Assembly (NCBI GenBank): GCA_016794505.1 | Contig: JAEUJZ010000160.1 | Coordinates: 62,001 to 126,000 of the forward strand | Direction of reading: 5' to 3' | DNA: 64,000 nucleotides | Source of the DNA: Myxococcales bacterium | Lineage (GTDB): Bacteria > Myxococcota_A > Polyangia > Palsa-1104 > JAEUJZ01 | In this document: piece after piece, positions 52,680 to 63,698 of the stretch | Position numbering within the stretch: the stretch's first letter is position 1 | Layout: each line of letters starts with the position of its first letter | Position numbers and translations under genes: made by a program | Notes under the pieces: model-generated | The model's input: the letters and a program-made list of their open reading frames with translations, nothing else | Told to the model about the DNA's origin: nothing | Databases searched by the model: none

Positions 52680-52718
52680 ATGCAAGTGATTTGCATCACG
52701 TACTGCAACTCATTTGCA
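52680..52718. promoter_or_regulatory. Tandem operator-like palindromes TGCAA-N5-TTGCA
   Basis: ATGCAAGTGATTTGCAT (52680-52696) and TGCAACTCATTTGCA (52704-52718) are both perfect inverted repeats with a 5-nt centre, 23 bp apart, in an AT-rich island. They lie upstream of gph and end 2 bp before the stop of the Ser/Thr kinase gene. Confidence 0.55.
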
Positions 52719-52719
52719 T

Positions 52720-54195
<1,476 letters not shown>

Positions 54196-54352
54196 GGCGG
54201 GCCCTCCCCCCAGGGAACAAGTGACGGATCTAGTACTTCATTATGCGCCGAAGAGTGGCGAGCATGGCAGGCAATCTCTGGGGAAGCTGCGCGTGCCTGC
54301 GCATGTCGCCAAGAATGGCGGAGAGGGGAGCGCTTAGGGGCTGAGTCTGGGG

Positions 54353-55360
54353 CTAGAAGCGGAACTCAGGGCCGCCGCCGAGGTAAAAGCCGACGAGACG
54401 CCAGCCCGTCTCAAGATGAAACAAGACGTTGCGATGGGCCCGGAAGCGGAAGCCGAGCAGCGTGTTCAGCACCGGCACCACGCGCCCCGAGAAGGGATAG
54501 GTCTCGACGCGGCGGTAACACGGCGAAAGAACGGTGTCTTTTGTGCTGTCACGCAGGTCGGGCTCGCAGGCGACCGACTCAAGGATGCGGCGACTGTTGT
54601 CGGTGAACGCTGGAAGCGGACCCACGTTGCGTGGATAGCAGTTCGAAGGATCGTTGGCGTTCGCGATGTTGCAGCCCGAGTTGTTGGTGATCTGATAGAT
54701 GTTGCCGAACACGACGCCGATCCCCAGGCCAGCACCGACGCGGATTTCCATCCACGAGGTCAAGTTCCAGTGCCCGATGAGCGAGGCATCGACACTCAGC
54801 GTGCTGAGCTTGTCAAAGACCACATAGTGCGTCTGGTCGGCTGGGTTATTGCCCTTGCCCAGATAGTTTCCTGAATCGGCGTTCAGCCACGAAAAGTCGA
54901 GTGACGTGACCAGCTCGACGTGCTTGCCGAGGCCGCGGTACAGGTATTCCATTCCGACGCCCCAGCCGCCATCTAGCTTGGTATGCGCGTCGAGAAATGC
55001 ATCCAAGGACCAGCCGGGCACGGTCACCCAGCGCGCCCGCAGGGCCAGCGCATGCGGTGACAGCCCTTCGTCTCCGCTGCTGGGTGCTGTGGTCGCCGTC
55101 GCAGTTGGCTCGGTCGCAGCACTGGGCCCCAGCGCTCCAGAGAGGGATCCCCCGCGGCCGGGTAGAGACAGCATCTGGGCCTGCGCTACGTCGCTCTGCG
55201 CCAAAACAACGCTGAGCGCGCCAAGCAGCAGCGCGAGGCCAATCCGCTGTTGCCGGGGAATACGCGTCGAGCGCTGCGACACCGTCTGCGACGGCCGCTG
55301 ATCGAGCGTGTGAGCGACGAACGGCAGGGAGAAACGATGCAAGCAAGTGCGTCTAGTCAT
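54353..55360 (-). CDS. Putative outer-membrane beta-barrel protein
   Basis: 335 residues. A long N-terminus with a signal peptide (IGLALLLGALSVVLAQSDVAQA) precedes a Thr/Ala linker, then alternating amphipathic strands (WGVGMEYLYRGLGKHVELVTSLDFSWL; MEIRVGAGLGIGVVFGNIY) and a terminal phenylalanine (GGGPEFRF), the hallmark of BAM substrates. A Cys-rich loop lies at about 235-290. GAGGG precedes the ATG. The ligand is unknown. Confidence 0.7.
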   Translation of the reverse strand: MTRRTCLHRFSLPFVAHTLDQRPSQTVSQRSTRIPRQQRIGLALLLGALSVVLAQSDVAQAQMLSLPGRGGSLSGALGPSAATEPTATATTAPSSGDEGLSPHALALRARWVTVPGWSLDAFLDAHTKLDGGWGVGMEYLYRGLGKHVELVTSLDFSWLNADSGNYLGKGNNPADQTHYVVFDKLSTLSVDASLIGHWNLTSWMEIRVGAGLGIGVVFGNIYQITNNSGCNIANANDPSNCYPRNVGPLPAFTDNSRRILESVACEPDLRDSTKDTVLSPCYRRVETYPFSGRVVPVLNTLLGFRFRAHRNVLFHLETGWRLVGFYLGGGPEFRF

Positions 55361-55478
55361 GCGACCCTCAGAGAACTAACTTTTGCGCCGAACCTATCAC
55401 GCAGCGCGGCTTGCGTGCGCACGCATTTGTAGGTGCGCTCGACGCTTCGGCTTTCTGAGAGGATCTGAGCGAGGCGAA

Positions 55479-56345
55479 CTAGACGGGCTTGCTGCGAAGC
55501 TGCTTGCGATACTCTGCAAGCTCGGCCGTGCCTTTTTGGCCCATGTCGTCGAGCTTGCGCTGCCAGATCTTGCGGTACGGGCGCAGCGTTTCGACGATGG
55601 TGGTCAGCACGGCGATGTTGCGGAACCATTTGCTGTTCGCAGGCACGATATGCCACGGCGCGCGAAGAGTCGAACAGCGACGCAGAACGTCTTCATACGC
55701 ATCCTGAAAGTCGTTCCATTTTTCGCGCGTGCGCCAGTCGTTGACGTTGAGCTTCCAGGCGGTGCTGGGATCTTTTTCGCGATCGAGCAGGCGGCGCTCT
55801 TGTTCGCCTTTGCTGATGTGCAGGAAGAACTTTAGGACGATCGTGTCGTGCTCGCAGAGCAGCTCTTCAAAGTCACGGATGTGACCGAAGCGCTCTTTCC
55901 AGATCGACTCGGGAGCTAGCTCATTTACGCGCACCACCAGAACGTCTTCGTAGTGCGAGCGATTGAACAGTGCGAACTCTCCCTTGCGTGGGGTGTGGCG
56001 ATGCACGCGCCACAGGAAGTCGTGTTCGAGCTCTTCTTTCGTCGGAACCCCGAACGAGACCACGTTGATTCCGCGTGGGTTTAGACAGCCGGCAACGTGC
56101 TTGATGACGCCATCTTTGCCGGCGGTGTCCATGCCCTGTAGAACGATGAGTACGCTGTGCGTTCGCGCGCCCCACAGTAGATCCTGCAGCGTGAACAGCT
56201 CATCCGATAGCGACGCAAAGCGCGCCTCGACATCTTCCTTGGATAGGCCTTTGGGTGGGTCGGTATCGATCTCTGAAAGACGAACCTTCTGATCCTTCTG
56301 GTCGATCGTGGTCACGTACATGGAATCGTATTGTACGCCGATCAC
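55479..56345 (-). CDS. ppk2: Polyphosphate kinase 2 family protein
   Basis: 288 residues, a single PPK2 domain. Walker A QGMDTAGKDGVIKH, the lid region TPRKGEFALFNRSHYEDVLVVRV and FFLHISKGEQERRLLDREKDP are typical of PPK2 enzymes that move phosphate between polyphosphate and nucleotides. Nucleotide preference cannot be told. The GTG at 56345 overlaps the stop of the crotonase gene (GTGA), so it is co-translated; an ATG at 56321 is an alternative start. Confidence 0.92.
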   Translation of the reverse strand: MIGVQYDSMYVTTIDQKDQKVRLSEIDTDPPKGLSKEDVEARFASLSDELFTLQDLLWGARTHSVLIVLQGMDTAGKDGVIKHVAGCLNPRGINVVSFGVPTKEELEHDFLWRVHRHTPRKGEFALFNRSHYEDVLVVRVNELAPESIWKERFGHIRDFEELLCEHDTIVLKFFLHISKGEQERRLLDREKDPSTAWKLNVNDWRTREKWNDFQDAYEDVLRRCSTLRAPWHIVPANSKWFRNIAVLTTIVETLRPYRKIWQRKLDDMGQKGTAELAEYRKQLRSKPV

Positions 56346-57157
56346 GAACCCTTGAACGACGGCTCACGCTTCTCTAGGAACGCCGACATGGCCTCGGCCA
56401 GATCGTCGCTGATCAAGAACGCGGTGTTGTGTAGCGCAACGTGGGCAAGGCCGCTGCGCACGGACTCGGCGTGCGCTTGAACCATGGCGCGCTTGGTTCC
56501 CTGAACGGCCAGCGGGCTGTTCTTGGCGATGCGAGCGGCCAGCGACTGCGCGGCGGCCAGCAGCGCATCGCGATCGGCGTGGATGCTGCGCACCAGACCG
56601 ATTCGCAGCGCGTGCTCGGCGGGGATGTCGTCGCCGGTAAAACAGAGCTCGCGAGCGTGGCCTTCACCAACGATGCGTGGCAAGCGCTGCAGCGTACCGA
56701 CGTCAGCCACGATGGCCATGCGGACCTCGCGCACGCTGAACACCGCATCGGCCGTGCATAGACGCAGGTCGCAGGCCGTGATCAAGTCGACGCCACCGCC
56801 GATGCACTTGCCATGAACGGCGGCGATCACGGGCTGGCGCACACGCTCGACCGAGCTGATCGCGTCTTGCAGCGTTTCGATAAAACGCAAAAGCTGCTGC
56901 TGCTGCGCGATGCGTCCCCCTTGTGCGGTCTGCAAGCGCGGCATGACTCCGACCAAGTCAAGGCCCGCTGTCCACACCGGTCCGTCGGCAGCAAGGACGA
57001 TACTGCGCACGTCGCAGTCGGCATCAAGAGCGGCGAAGACCTGCGGCAGCTCATCCCAGAACACGGGGCCCATCGCGTTGCGTTTCTGTGGGTTGGCCAG
57101 ATAGACCGTGGCCACGGCTTCAGACTTCTCGACGCGAAAGCACTGGTAGTTGGTCAT
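56342..57157 (-). CDS. Enoyl-CoA hydratase/isomerase family (crotonase)
   Basis: 271 residues. Oxyanion-hole segments TAGLDL and HGKCIGGGVDLITACDLRL, and a second acidic position in VADVGTLQRLP, place it near delta3,5-delta2,4-dienoyl-CoA isomerases (ECH1-like) rather than plain hydratases, which use Glu. It acts in fatty acid beta-oxidation in the cytosol. AAAGGA precedes the ATG at 57157. It is coupled to ppk2 by overlap. Confidence 0.87.
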   Translation of the reverse strand: MTNYQCFRVEKSEAVATVYLANPQKRNAMGPVFWDELPQVFAALDADCDVRSIVLAADGPVWTAGLDLVGVMPRLQTAQGGRIAQQQQLLRFIETLQDAISSVERVRQPVIAAVHGKCIGGGVDLITACDLRLCTADAVFSVREVRMAIVADVGTLQRLPRIVGEGHARELCFTGDDIPAEHALRIGLVRSIHADRDALLAAAQSLAARIAKNSPLAVQGTKRAMVQAHAESVRSGLAHVALHNTAFLISDDLAEAMSAFLEKREPSFKGS

Positions 57158-57281
57158 GATGGTTCCTTTGTTGCGGAGTGATGCGGTGCGCCTTCGCACG
57201 CTCCGACGCGATGCGTCATTTTCTGCGTCGGAACGACTCTTCTTGCTTGGGCGAGCCAGAGGGCCTCATAGTCGCACACCG

Positions 57282-57962
57282 ATGAGCCCCGATGCGCCGC
57301 CAGGTTCCGAGAGCGCGCCTTCGCCGCCGCGTGACTTGATCATTTCCCGTCGGCCTGCACCGACGCGCGGTCTGCGCCACCACATCGCCGGTTTTTTTCT
57401 GCGCCTGGGAGGTTGGACGCCAACCGGCGATCCACCGGCCTTGGACAAGTACATCATCGTCGCAGCGCCGCACACGTGGTGGTGGGACGGGTTTTGGATG
57501 ATGGCGTTTGCCTGGTGGTGGGGGATCCAGATCAAGTGGTTGGTGAAGAGCAGCGCAGCGTGGGGGCCCTTTGGATGGTTCCTGCGCACCGTTGGTGCGA
57601 TCCCGGTGAACCGCTCGGCACCGCAAGGCTTGGTGGGCGTGCTGTGTCGCGAGTTTGCCGCTCAGTCGGCCTTGATCGTTTCGATTCCGGCCGAGGGGAC
57701 ACGAGCCCGTCGACCGTATTGGAAGTCAGGCTTCTATCACCTCGCGCGCCAGGCCAAGGTGCCGATCTGTTTGTCCCTGCTGGACTATGGCAGTGGCCGC
57801 GGTGGCTTCGGTCCTTGCTTTGTTCCGACGGGTGACGTGCGCGCCGACATGGATCTGGTCCGCGAATTTTATCGCGAAGCCAAAGGCAAGATCCCCGACC
57901 GCTTTACTCCGCCCAAGCTCAAGGAAGAAGACGGGCTAGAGTCGAGCGGAGGTGATCCCTAG
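57282..57962 (+). CDS. 1-acyl-glycerol-3-phosphate acyltransferase-like (PlsC)
   Basis: 226 residues. The acyltransferase motif appears as PHTWWWDGFWM (HX4D), followed by GAIPVNRS and IPAEGTR (the FPEGTR block). One hydrophobic stretch lies at about 60-85. It would acylate lysophospholipid at the inner membrane. CATAGT at 57267-57272 lies 9 nt before the ATG. The stop abuts the stop of the convergent gene at 57963 without a spare base. Confidence 0.8.
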   Translation: MSPDAPPGSESAPSPPRDLIISRRPAPTRGLRHHIAGFFLRLGGWTPTGDPPALDKYIIVAAPHTWWWDGFWMMAFAWWWGIQIKWLVKSSAAWGPFGWFLRTVGAIPVNRSAPQGLVGVLCREFAAQSALIVSIPAEGTRARRPYWKSGFYHLARQAKVPICLSLLDYGSGRGGFGPCFVPTGDVRADMDLVREFYREAKGKIPDRFTPPKLKEEDGLESSGGDP

Positions 57963-58604
57963 TCACGCGACTTCCATCAGCAGCGCGCGGCCGCGATCCC
58001 GCACGGCGTCTAGCATCGGCAAGAGCTGCTGCATGGCAAAGGACCACAGCCGTGCATCGACGACAGACCCCGTCTCGACCTGTGGCGGATTGAGCGAGCG
58101 ACTGAGAAGCAAGGTCGCGGTCTCGGCATGCAAACGACCTTCCGCCAGAACGATGAGCGTCTCGCCTTCTCCGTCGAGACCTTCGGCTTCCTTGGGGTAG
58201 GGCGACAGCGCGCCACCTTGCGGGCCGGCGTGCGGACAGACCAGGGGCAGAAGCGGGCGCCATACGCACTCGGGCAGGTCGTACAGGACGCTCTCAGAAA
58301 GCTCCTCGCACAGCGCTTCGAACAAGCGCTGAATGCGGGCGGTGCCGATAGACCGTGTGTTTCGCTGCAGGCTGTGCCGCGGGTCTAGATCCATCTCGGC
58401 AAACAGGGCAGACAGGCGACCGCCGCGGCCCATGGGGCGCAGCTCTTCGACGGGGCGCTGAGTCCATGCACTCTCGACGCTGCGCAGATCAACACACCAC
58501 AAAGACCGCGGGCCCAAGCTTCCCAGAGGCTTGCCCAGCGTGGTGGGAAGAGGACGTTCCGGCCGGCTGCGGCGCACCAGCGTGGATCGGTTGGGCTTCA
58601 GCAT
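57963..58604 (-). CDS. Hypothetical protein
   Basis: 213 residues, no signal peptide, TM or recognised domain. It has a basic N-terminus (NRSTLVRRSRPERPLP), then a mixed alpha/beta body with GEGETLIVLAEGRLHAETATLLL and a helix-rich end. The stop is directly adjacent to the stop of the plsC-like gene. The two genes that follow upstream on the same strand are also unknown, so the three may form a unit. Confidence 0.5.
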   Translation of the reverse strand: MLKPNRSTLVRRSRPERPLPTTLGKPLGSLGPRSLWCVDLRSVESAWTQRPVEELRPMGRGGRLSALFAEMDLDPRHSLQRNTRSIGTARIQRLFEALCEELSESVLYDLPECVWRPLLPLVCPHAGPQGGALSPYPKEAEGLDGEGETLIVLAEGRLHAETATLLLSRSLNPPQVETGSVVDARLWSFAMQQLLPMLDAVRDRGRALLMEVA

Positions 58605-58649
58605 CTATCGGTCTGCCCCGAGAACTCTCGATGGCCCGAGTGCAGCGCC

Positions 58650-59408
58650 TTAGGGCTTGCGGCTCGACGTGGAATCGGCGCCGCAGCTGCCTTCGATGGC
58701 GCGTGCGCCCGCATGCGCGGGGTCGATGGCCTGCACACGACTCGCAAGCAGGCGCGCTTCGGCACACTGTCCGAGCTTGGCGGCGATCTGCGCTGCCTCG
58801 ATCTGTTCTGCCACATAGCGGGCTCGCAGCACAGGGAGCTCTTGCGCTGCGCGATGACGATAGGGTGAGTCGGCGCTGATCTCGTCGTAGAGCGCCAGAG
58901 CTGCAGCGTAGTTGCGCTTGGCAACCAGTAGCTCAAAAGACTGGAAGCGGAAGCGGTTGCGCAGCTCGTCTTCGGTGCGTCGACGCAGGGCAACTAGCTG
59001 CGGATCGTTGGGGAAGTGAGCCAGCGCATCGTCGATCAGCAGCAAGGCGGCGCTGCTGTCGCGACTGAGCAGCAGCCCCTCGATTTCTGCCTGACGCTCG
59101 GCCAGGCTCATGGCGCGCGTGACGATGCTGCTGCTTCCTCCAGCGCCGTTTGCCTGCAGCATGCGGGACAAGACGGTCGAACCCAGCTGACCCAGAATCG
59201 CTCCGCCCACTGCCACTGCGAGCAGCAGCAGCAAGCGCCGCGGCCAGGGAGACGCGGCACTTGGATTGGCTACACGCTGCACTTTTAGCGTGACTCGGGG
59301 GGCTTCAGAGCGTCGCGTGAGGAGCTGTTCTGCCATCAGAGCGGCTTGTGTTTGCTGGGGAGTCACCAGCGCTTGAAGCGCAGAAGGACTCCTGTAGAAG
59401 AGTACCAC
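58650..59408 (-). CDS. Single-TM protein with TPR-like periplasmic part
   Basis: 252 residues from a GTG at 59408; an ATG at 59336 is the alternative start. One TM helix (about 60-80; LLLLLAVAVGGAILGQLGS) is followed by about 170 residues of helical hairpins (SAALLLIDDALAHFPNDPQLVALRR; NYAAALALYDEISADSPY) with TPR spacing and a terminal Cys pair. A cytoplasmic tail precedes the TM. It is likely a membrane-anchored scaffold. Confidence 0.6.
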   Translation of the reverse strand: MVLFYRSPSALQALVTPQQTQAALMAEQLLTRRSEAPRVTLKVQRVANPSAASPWPRRLLLLLAVAVGGAILGQLGSTVLSRMLQANGAGGSSSIVTRAMSLAERQAEIEGLLLSRDSSAALLLIDDALAHFPNDPQLVALRRRTEDELRNRFRFQSFELLVAKRNYAAALALYDEISADSPYRHRAAQELPVLRARYVAEQIEAAQIAAKLGQCAEARLLASRVQAIDPAHAGARAIEGSCGADSTSSRKP

Positions 59409-59441
59409 GTTGCTGCGCGGGTCTGACGGGGAATTTCGCGG

Positions 59442-60509
59442 CTAGCTGGACGAAGACGGGGGACGCTTGACCGGGCGAAACAAGCCAGACTCGCTGACCG
59501 GACGATAGGTACCGGACTGGCCGCCGGCTGAGCCCGAGACGGATGTGCGGATCGGGCTCGGATCGTGAAATGGCTTGTGCTCGCCGCTGCTGGTGTCCGA
59601 GGCACGCAAGCTCGATGCCCAGTCGTGCACAGAGGGCGAGGAAGGTGGCACCGACGGTGGCGCAGGTGCAGCGGGCGCGACGCGACTGTTTGCCGGGCTG
59701 GAATTGCTGCGGCGGGACTCGGCTCGCTGGTATGCGGCCAGCGGGGCCAGCCAGCGCTTCACTGCTTGGTAGTCCTTTACATCATCGGGCGTCAGAGCCA
59801 GCACTTTGACGGCGTAGGCTGAGATGCAGCGCGCGAGATGCAGACGCTGATCCCGCACGGCGAGCGACTCGCTGCTGTCACGCGGGTCTTTGTCGCGGTC
59901 TTTGTCGCGGTCTTTGACATTTCGCTCTGCTTCGTGGAGCGGGCTGCCGTCACTCTTGCGGCCGAGCGCGCGGCTGTATTGATCATGCGTGCGGCGAACT
60001 TCGACCAAGAACTCGCTTCCAGCGATGGCATCCAGATCGCTGAGTAGGCCGAGCTTGTCGACGGAGCGCAGGCGCTTGTCACTCTCGACCCATTCCGCTT
60101 CATGGGGCAGCCTCAAGAAGCCCAGCGCATCCGGGAACAGCAGACGCAGCAGCTCTTGCGCACGCTTGACGCGGGGCACTTCCGACTCGGGAAGCATGGC
60201 GAAGGCGCGAAGGCGCTCGTACAGCGCAGTCCACGCGTTATCGAGAGCGAAGTCCGCTGGCTGCCGGCTTTCCGGTCGCAGCGACACGGGGGCGGGAGCG
60301 GTCTGCCCTTGCCGCAGCAGTCCCTGCAGATCGTCGCAGGCCTGGCGCAGCCGTCGCAGCGGGCTAAGCAGCGATGGCGGCGGCGACAACGGGGCGACGT
60401 CGAGAATCGCCTGTCCAAGGGCCAGCACACCCGAGCCATCGAGCAGCGGCGGGTCCAGGTACAGATAGGGATCGACGTCCCCTCCGCCGGTCACGCGTAG
60501 CGAAGACAT
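59442..60509 (-). CDS. Hypothetical protein with charged DKDR repeat
   Basis: 355 residues. A helical N-terminal half (about 40-180; PLRRLRQACDDLQGLLRQGQ, FAMLPESEVPRVKRAQELLRLLFPDALGF) is followed by a DKDRDKDRDKD stretch coded by a 12-bp repeat, a helical segment and a disordered Ser/Pro-rich end. No signal peptide or TM. TACGTT at 60518-60523 is 8 nt before the ATG at 60509, favouring it over the ATG at 60527. The family is not recognised. Confidence 0.55.
   Translation of the reverse strand: MSSLRVTGGGDVDPYLYLDPPLLDGSGVLALGQAILDVAPLSPPPSLLSPLRRLRQACDDLQGLLRQGQTAPAPVSLRPESRQPADFALDNAWTALYERLRAFAMLPESEVPRVKRAQELLRLLFPDALGFLRLPHEAEWVESDKRLRSVDKLGLLSDLDAIAGSEFLVEVRRTHDQYSRALGRKSDGSPLHEAERNVKDRDKDRDKDPRDSSESLAVRDQRLHLARCISAYAVKVLALTPDDVKDYQAVKRWLAPLAAYQRAESRRSNSSPANSRVAPAAPAPPSVPPSSPSVHDWASSLRASDTSSGEHKPFHDPSPIRTSVSGSAGGQSGTYRPVSESGLFRPVKRPPSSSS
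59886..59921 (-). repeat. 12-bp tandem repeat coding DKDR
   Basis: GTCTTTGTCGCG occurs at 59886 and 59898 with a third, partial copy. It encodes the alternating-charge stretch in the hypothetical gene at 59442. Confidence 0.7.
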
Positions 60510-60757
60510 TGCCCATGAACGTATCACGATCTTCGTGCGGTCTGGTTGCCTGCTTGGGGTCGGTATGACGTGCGTGGGTGGGCCCTCGCAACGTCAGCGG
60601 CGATCGAGCCACGCTGGGTCGCCGCTTCGATCTGTCGTCGAGCAAGATCGGCGCGCGGTCCCCAGGGGCGTGAGCGGATTGCTTCGCATTCGCCGAATTG
60701 ACAAGCCGCATGCTCTGCGCTGTCGTATGCGCCCCGCGAACCAGGGAGCAGCGCGCA

Positions 60758-62698
60758 ATGGCCCAATCAGCGATCGAGTACCCACATGCCTACGATGTAC
60801 TTGTTGTCGGAGGCGGCCATGCTGGATGCGAAGCCGCATTGGCCTCGGCGCGACTGGGTCTGCGCACGCTGCTTCTCTCGGGAAACCTGGACACGATCGG
60901 GCATATGTCGTGCAACCCGGCAGTGGGCGGCGTTGGCAAGGGACAGCTGGTCAAAGAAATCGAGGCCCTGGGTGGAGTCATGGGGCGTGCCGCCGATGCC
61001 ACCGGGATTCAGTTCCGTCGCTTGAACGCGTCCAAGGGCGCGGCGGTTCGCAGCACCCGCGTGCAGTGCGACAAGGCGCGCTACCGCTCGCAGGTGCGAT
61101 CGATGGTCGAGCAGCAGCCGCACTTGGACATCCAGCAGGCCGAGGGGCAGCGCCTGATCTATGAAGAGCGGCCCTCTGTCGCGGGGCAGCGACGATATCG
61201 CATCGTGGGCATTGCGACGACCATGGGGGTCTGGTTTCGCGCTCGGGCCGTTGTCCTCACCACGGGCACGTTTTTGATGGGGCGTCTTCACGTCGGTGAA
61301 CAGCAGGTGGACGGCGGGCGCATGGGTGAGCCACCATCGCGCGGACTCTCGGCGTCGCTGCGCGAGCTGGGCTTTCGCATCGGGCGGCTCAAGACCGGGA
61401 CGCCCTGCCGCATCGATGGACGAACGATCGATCTGGCTGGCCTTGAGCGGCAGCCTGGCGACGATCCAGTCCCGGTCTTCTGCGAAGATGGGCCGTTGCC
61501 GCCGCTGCGTCAGCTTCCTTGCTACATCACGTTCACGACGGCCCGAACGCACGAGATCATCCTGGCCAACTTGCATCGATCGCCGCTTTTTGCTGGACGC
61601 ATCACCGGGGCCGGGCCGCGCTACTGTCCGTCGATCGAAGACAAGATCGTGCGCTTTGCAGACAAGCCGCGCCACCAGCTTTTCTTGGAACCAGAAGGGC
61701 TCGATACCGTCGAGTTCTATCCGAATGGCATCTCGACCTCGCTGCCGGCGGATGTTCAGATCGAGGTCGTGCGCAGCATCCCTGGCTTGGAAGGCGCGCG
61801 TCTGCTGCGGTTCGGCTACGCCGTCGAGTATGACTTCTGCGATCCGACACAGCTATCCCCCACCTTGGAAGCGCAGCACGTCGAAGGGCTGTACTTGGCG
61901 GGGCAGATCAACGGCACCTCGGGCTATGAAGAAGCGGCTGCGCAGGGGCTGTGGGCCGGAGCCAACGCTGCGCTGAAGCTTCGTGGCGACGCAGACGCGC
62001 TGCTTCCAGGGCGGGATCAAGCGTATCTGGGCGTGATGATCGACGACCTGACAAACAAGGGCGTCGACGAACCGTACCGCATGATGACGTCCAGAGCTGA
62101 GTATCGGCTGCTCTTGCGTGAGGACAATGCAGACGAACGGCTGATGCCGCTGGGGCGCCGGCTTGGGCTTGTCGGCGATGCCCGCTGGCGGCCGTTCTGC
62201 GAGAGACAGCACGTGTTGCAGGAAGAACGCCGCCGTCTGGATACGGTGCAAGTGACGCCCAGCCCAGCAACGAACGAGCGACTTGCGGCGTTGGGGACGG
62301 CTCCACTGTCGCGCCCGTGTGCCGTGGCGGACCTGCTGCGTCGACCCGAGCTTTCCTATTCGACACTGCTGCCCGCGCTGGGGATGGAGCCCCTCTCGCA
62401 ACGGGCCCTCGCTGAGCGAGTCGAGACCGACGTCAAATACGCGGGCTATCTGCAGCGACAGTCCGAGGAAGCGCAGCGCTTTCGATCGCTGGAAGAGACG
62501 CCGCTTGCCGAGGACATCGACTACGCGCAGCTTCCGGGACTGTCTCGCGAAGTCGTCGAGAAGCTGCTGCGACATCGGCCTCGCTCGATTGGGCAAGCCA
62601 GCCGCATTCCTGGCGTGACTCCAGCCGCTGTGTCCGTTCTGCTCGTGATGTCGCGGGCTCAGGCGGGTCAGCAGCGGGCCGAAAGCCCGGCAAGATAG
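60758..62698 (+). CDS. mnmG: tRNA uridine-5-carboxymethylaminomethyl modification enzyme, FAD subunit
   Basis: 646 residues, the usual length for MnmG (GidA). With MnmE it builds cmnm5 on wobble uridine of tRNAs using FAD, NADH and methylene-THF. Seen: FAD-binding VVGGGHAGCEAA (16-27), MSCNPAVGGVGKG, TGTFLMGRLHVGE, the Cys-containing substrate region RLKTGTPCRIDG, and YCPSIEDKI. AGGGAG at 60743-60748 supports the ATG at 60758. No mnmE or rsmG is adjacent. Confidence 0.97.
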   Translation: MAQSAIEYPHAYDVLVVGGGHAGCEAALASARLGLRTLLLSGNLDTIGHMSCNPAVGGVGKGQLVKEIEALGGVMGRAADATGIQFRRLNASKGAAVRSTRVQCDKARYRSQVRSMVEQQPHLDIQQAEGQRLIYEERPSVAGQRRYRIVGIATTMGVWFRARAVVLTTGTFLMGRLHVGEQQVDGGRMGEPPSRGLSASLRELGFRIGRLKTGTPCRIDGRTIDLAGLERQPGDDPVPVFCEDGPLPPLRQLPCYITFTTARTHEIILANLHRSPLFAGRITGAGPRYCPSIEDKIVRFADKPRHQLFLEPEGLDTVEFYPNGISTSLPADVQIEVVRSIPGLEGARLLRFGYAVEYDFCDPTQLSPTLEAQHVEGLYLAGQINGTSGYEEAAAQGLWAGANAALKLRGDADALLPGRDQAYLGVMIDDLTNKGVDEPYRMMTSRAEYRLLLREDNADERLMPLGRRLGLVGDARWRPFCERQHVLQEERRRLDTVQVTPSPATNERLAALGTAPLSRPCAVADLLRRPELSYSTLLPALGMEPLSQRALAERVETDVKYAGYLQRQSEEAQRFRSLEETPLAEDIDYAQLPGLSREVVEKLLRHRPRSIGQASRIPGVTPAAVSVLLVMSRAQAGQQRAESPAR

Positions 62699-62853
62699 CC
62701 GCAAATCCAGGGGCGGTTTCTCGGGCTCGAACCGGGCCGATCGACCCGATGGCGCGGCGCAAAGGAAGCGCGCTGGCGGGCTGCGTGGCCTGCCGAGCAA
62801 GTCGGCATTTTCACACCAGCCCAGACCGGGATCCGTGGTAGCGTGCGCCCGCT

Positions 62854-63585
62854 ATGCGCGCCCGCCAGAGAATGGAGAGGTTGTCTGCCCAGTCCCGAGG
62901 ACCGTTGTCAGAAGCCAGATCATGGTTTGCTTCTGCAACCTTGCTTGCCGCCAGCTTGGGATTGGCTGCATGCGAGACGGACGATCCCTGCGCCCGTCGA
63001 GAAGCCGCCTGTGTTGACGTGGTCTTGATCGGCAAGAAAGACGACGGTGCAGGCAACCCCGTTGCCTATCGTGGGCTCAAGGTGTCGATCTTTGCAGCCA
63101 ACTGGCCCCGGCCGGCTGCGACGCCGCCCGAGGACAAGTGCGAGATCACCATGGTCTCGGGCAAGCCGGTACGGCGGGTGTTTGGCAGTGAAGTGGGGCC
63201 GATCGGCACGACGTTAGCGACGGGCGATGTGCCTGAGTTGACGCGCAGAGAGTCGTACTCGCCGACGATCCAAGCCAAGCTGACGTTTATGCTGCCGGCT
63301 GAGTTCAACGCGCTGGCCGACACAGACTTGGATGACGCGTTGTTCAACGAGCCCGACGACAGCGCCCGAATCGCACGGCTCAAGACGCTGCGTGATAGCG
63401 ATCCCCGTGGGCTGCGCATCCTGATCACACAAAGTGGCCAGAGCAAGACCGCTTGGGATAGTCGCTGCGAGGAGGGGGTGTTCAGCACAAGCGAGTGGCT
63501 GATGAAGCGCTACTATCGAGCGGGCCGTAACCAGCACGCGGCGGTCTTTGCTCCGCTAGACGGCGCTATGACGACGAGCCCCTAG
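62854..63585 (+). CDS. Lipoprotein of unknown function
   Basis: 243 residues. A long basic N-terminus (about 22 residues) precedes the hydrophobic signal with lipobox LGLAAC (Cys40). TAGCGT at 62839-62844 is 9 nt before the ATG; an ATG at 62872 would give a more normal signal length. The mature protein is beta-rich (AYRGLKVSIFAANWP; SPTIQAKLTFMLPAEF) with two more Cys pairs and no known family. Confidence 0.65.
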   Translation: MRARQRMERLSAQSRGPLSEARSWFASATLLAASLGLAACETDDPCARREAACVDVVLIGKKDDGAGNPVAYRGLKVSIFAANWPRPAATPPEDKCEITMVSGKPVRRVFGSEVGPIGTTLATGDVPELTRRESYSPTIQAKLTFMLPAEFNALADTDLDDALFNEPDDSARIARLKTLRDSDPRGLRILITQSGQSKTAWDSRCEEGVFSTSEWLMKRYYRAGRNQHAAVFAPLDGAMTTSP

Positions 63586-63698
63586 CAGCACGGGCGCGGG
63601 TGTTGAGTTGCGTACACTGAATCCAAGCTATGCGGCCGGTGCGCGACACAGACGGTCGTAGAGCTACGCGCTCCGCGGCCCAAGCATGAGACGTTCCC

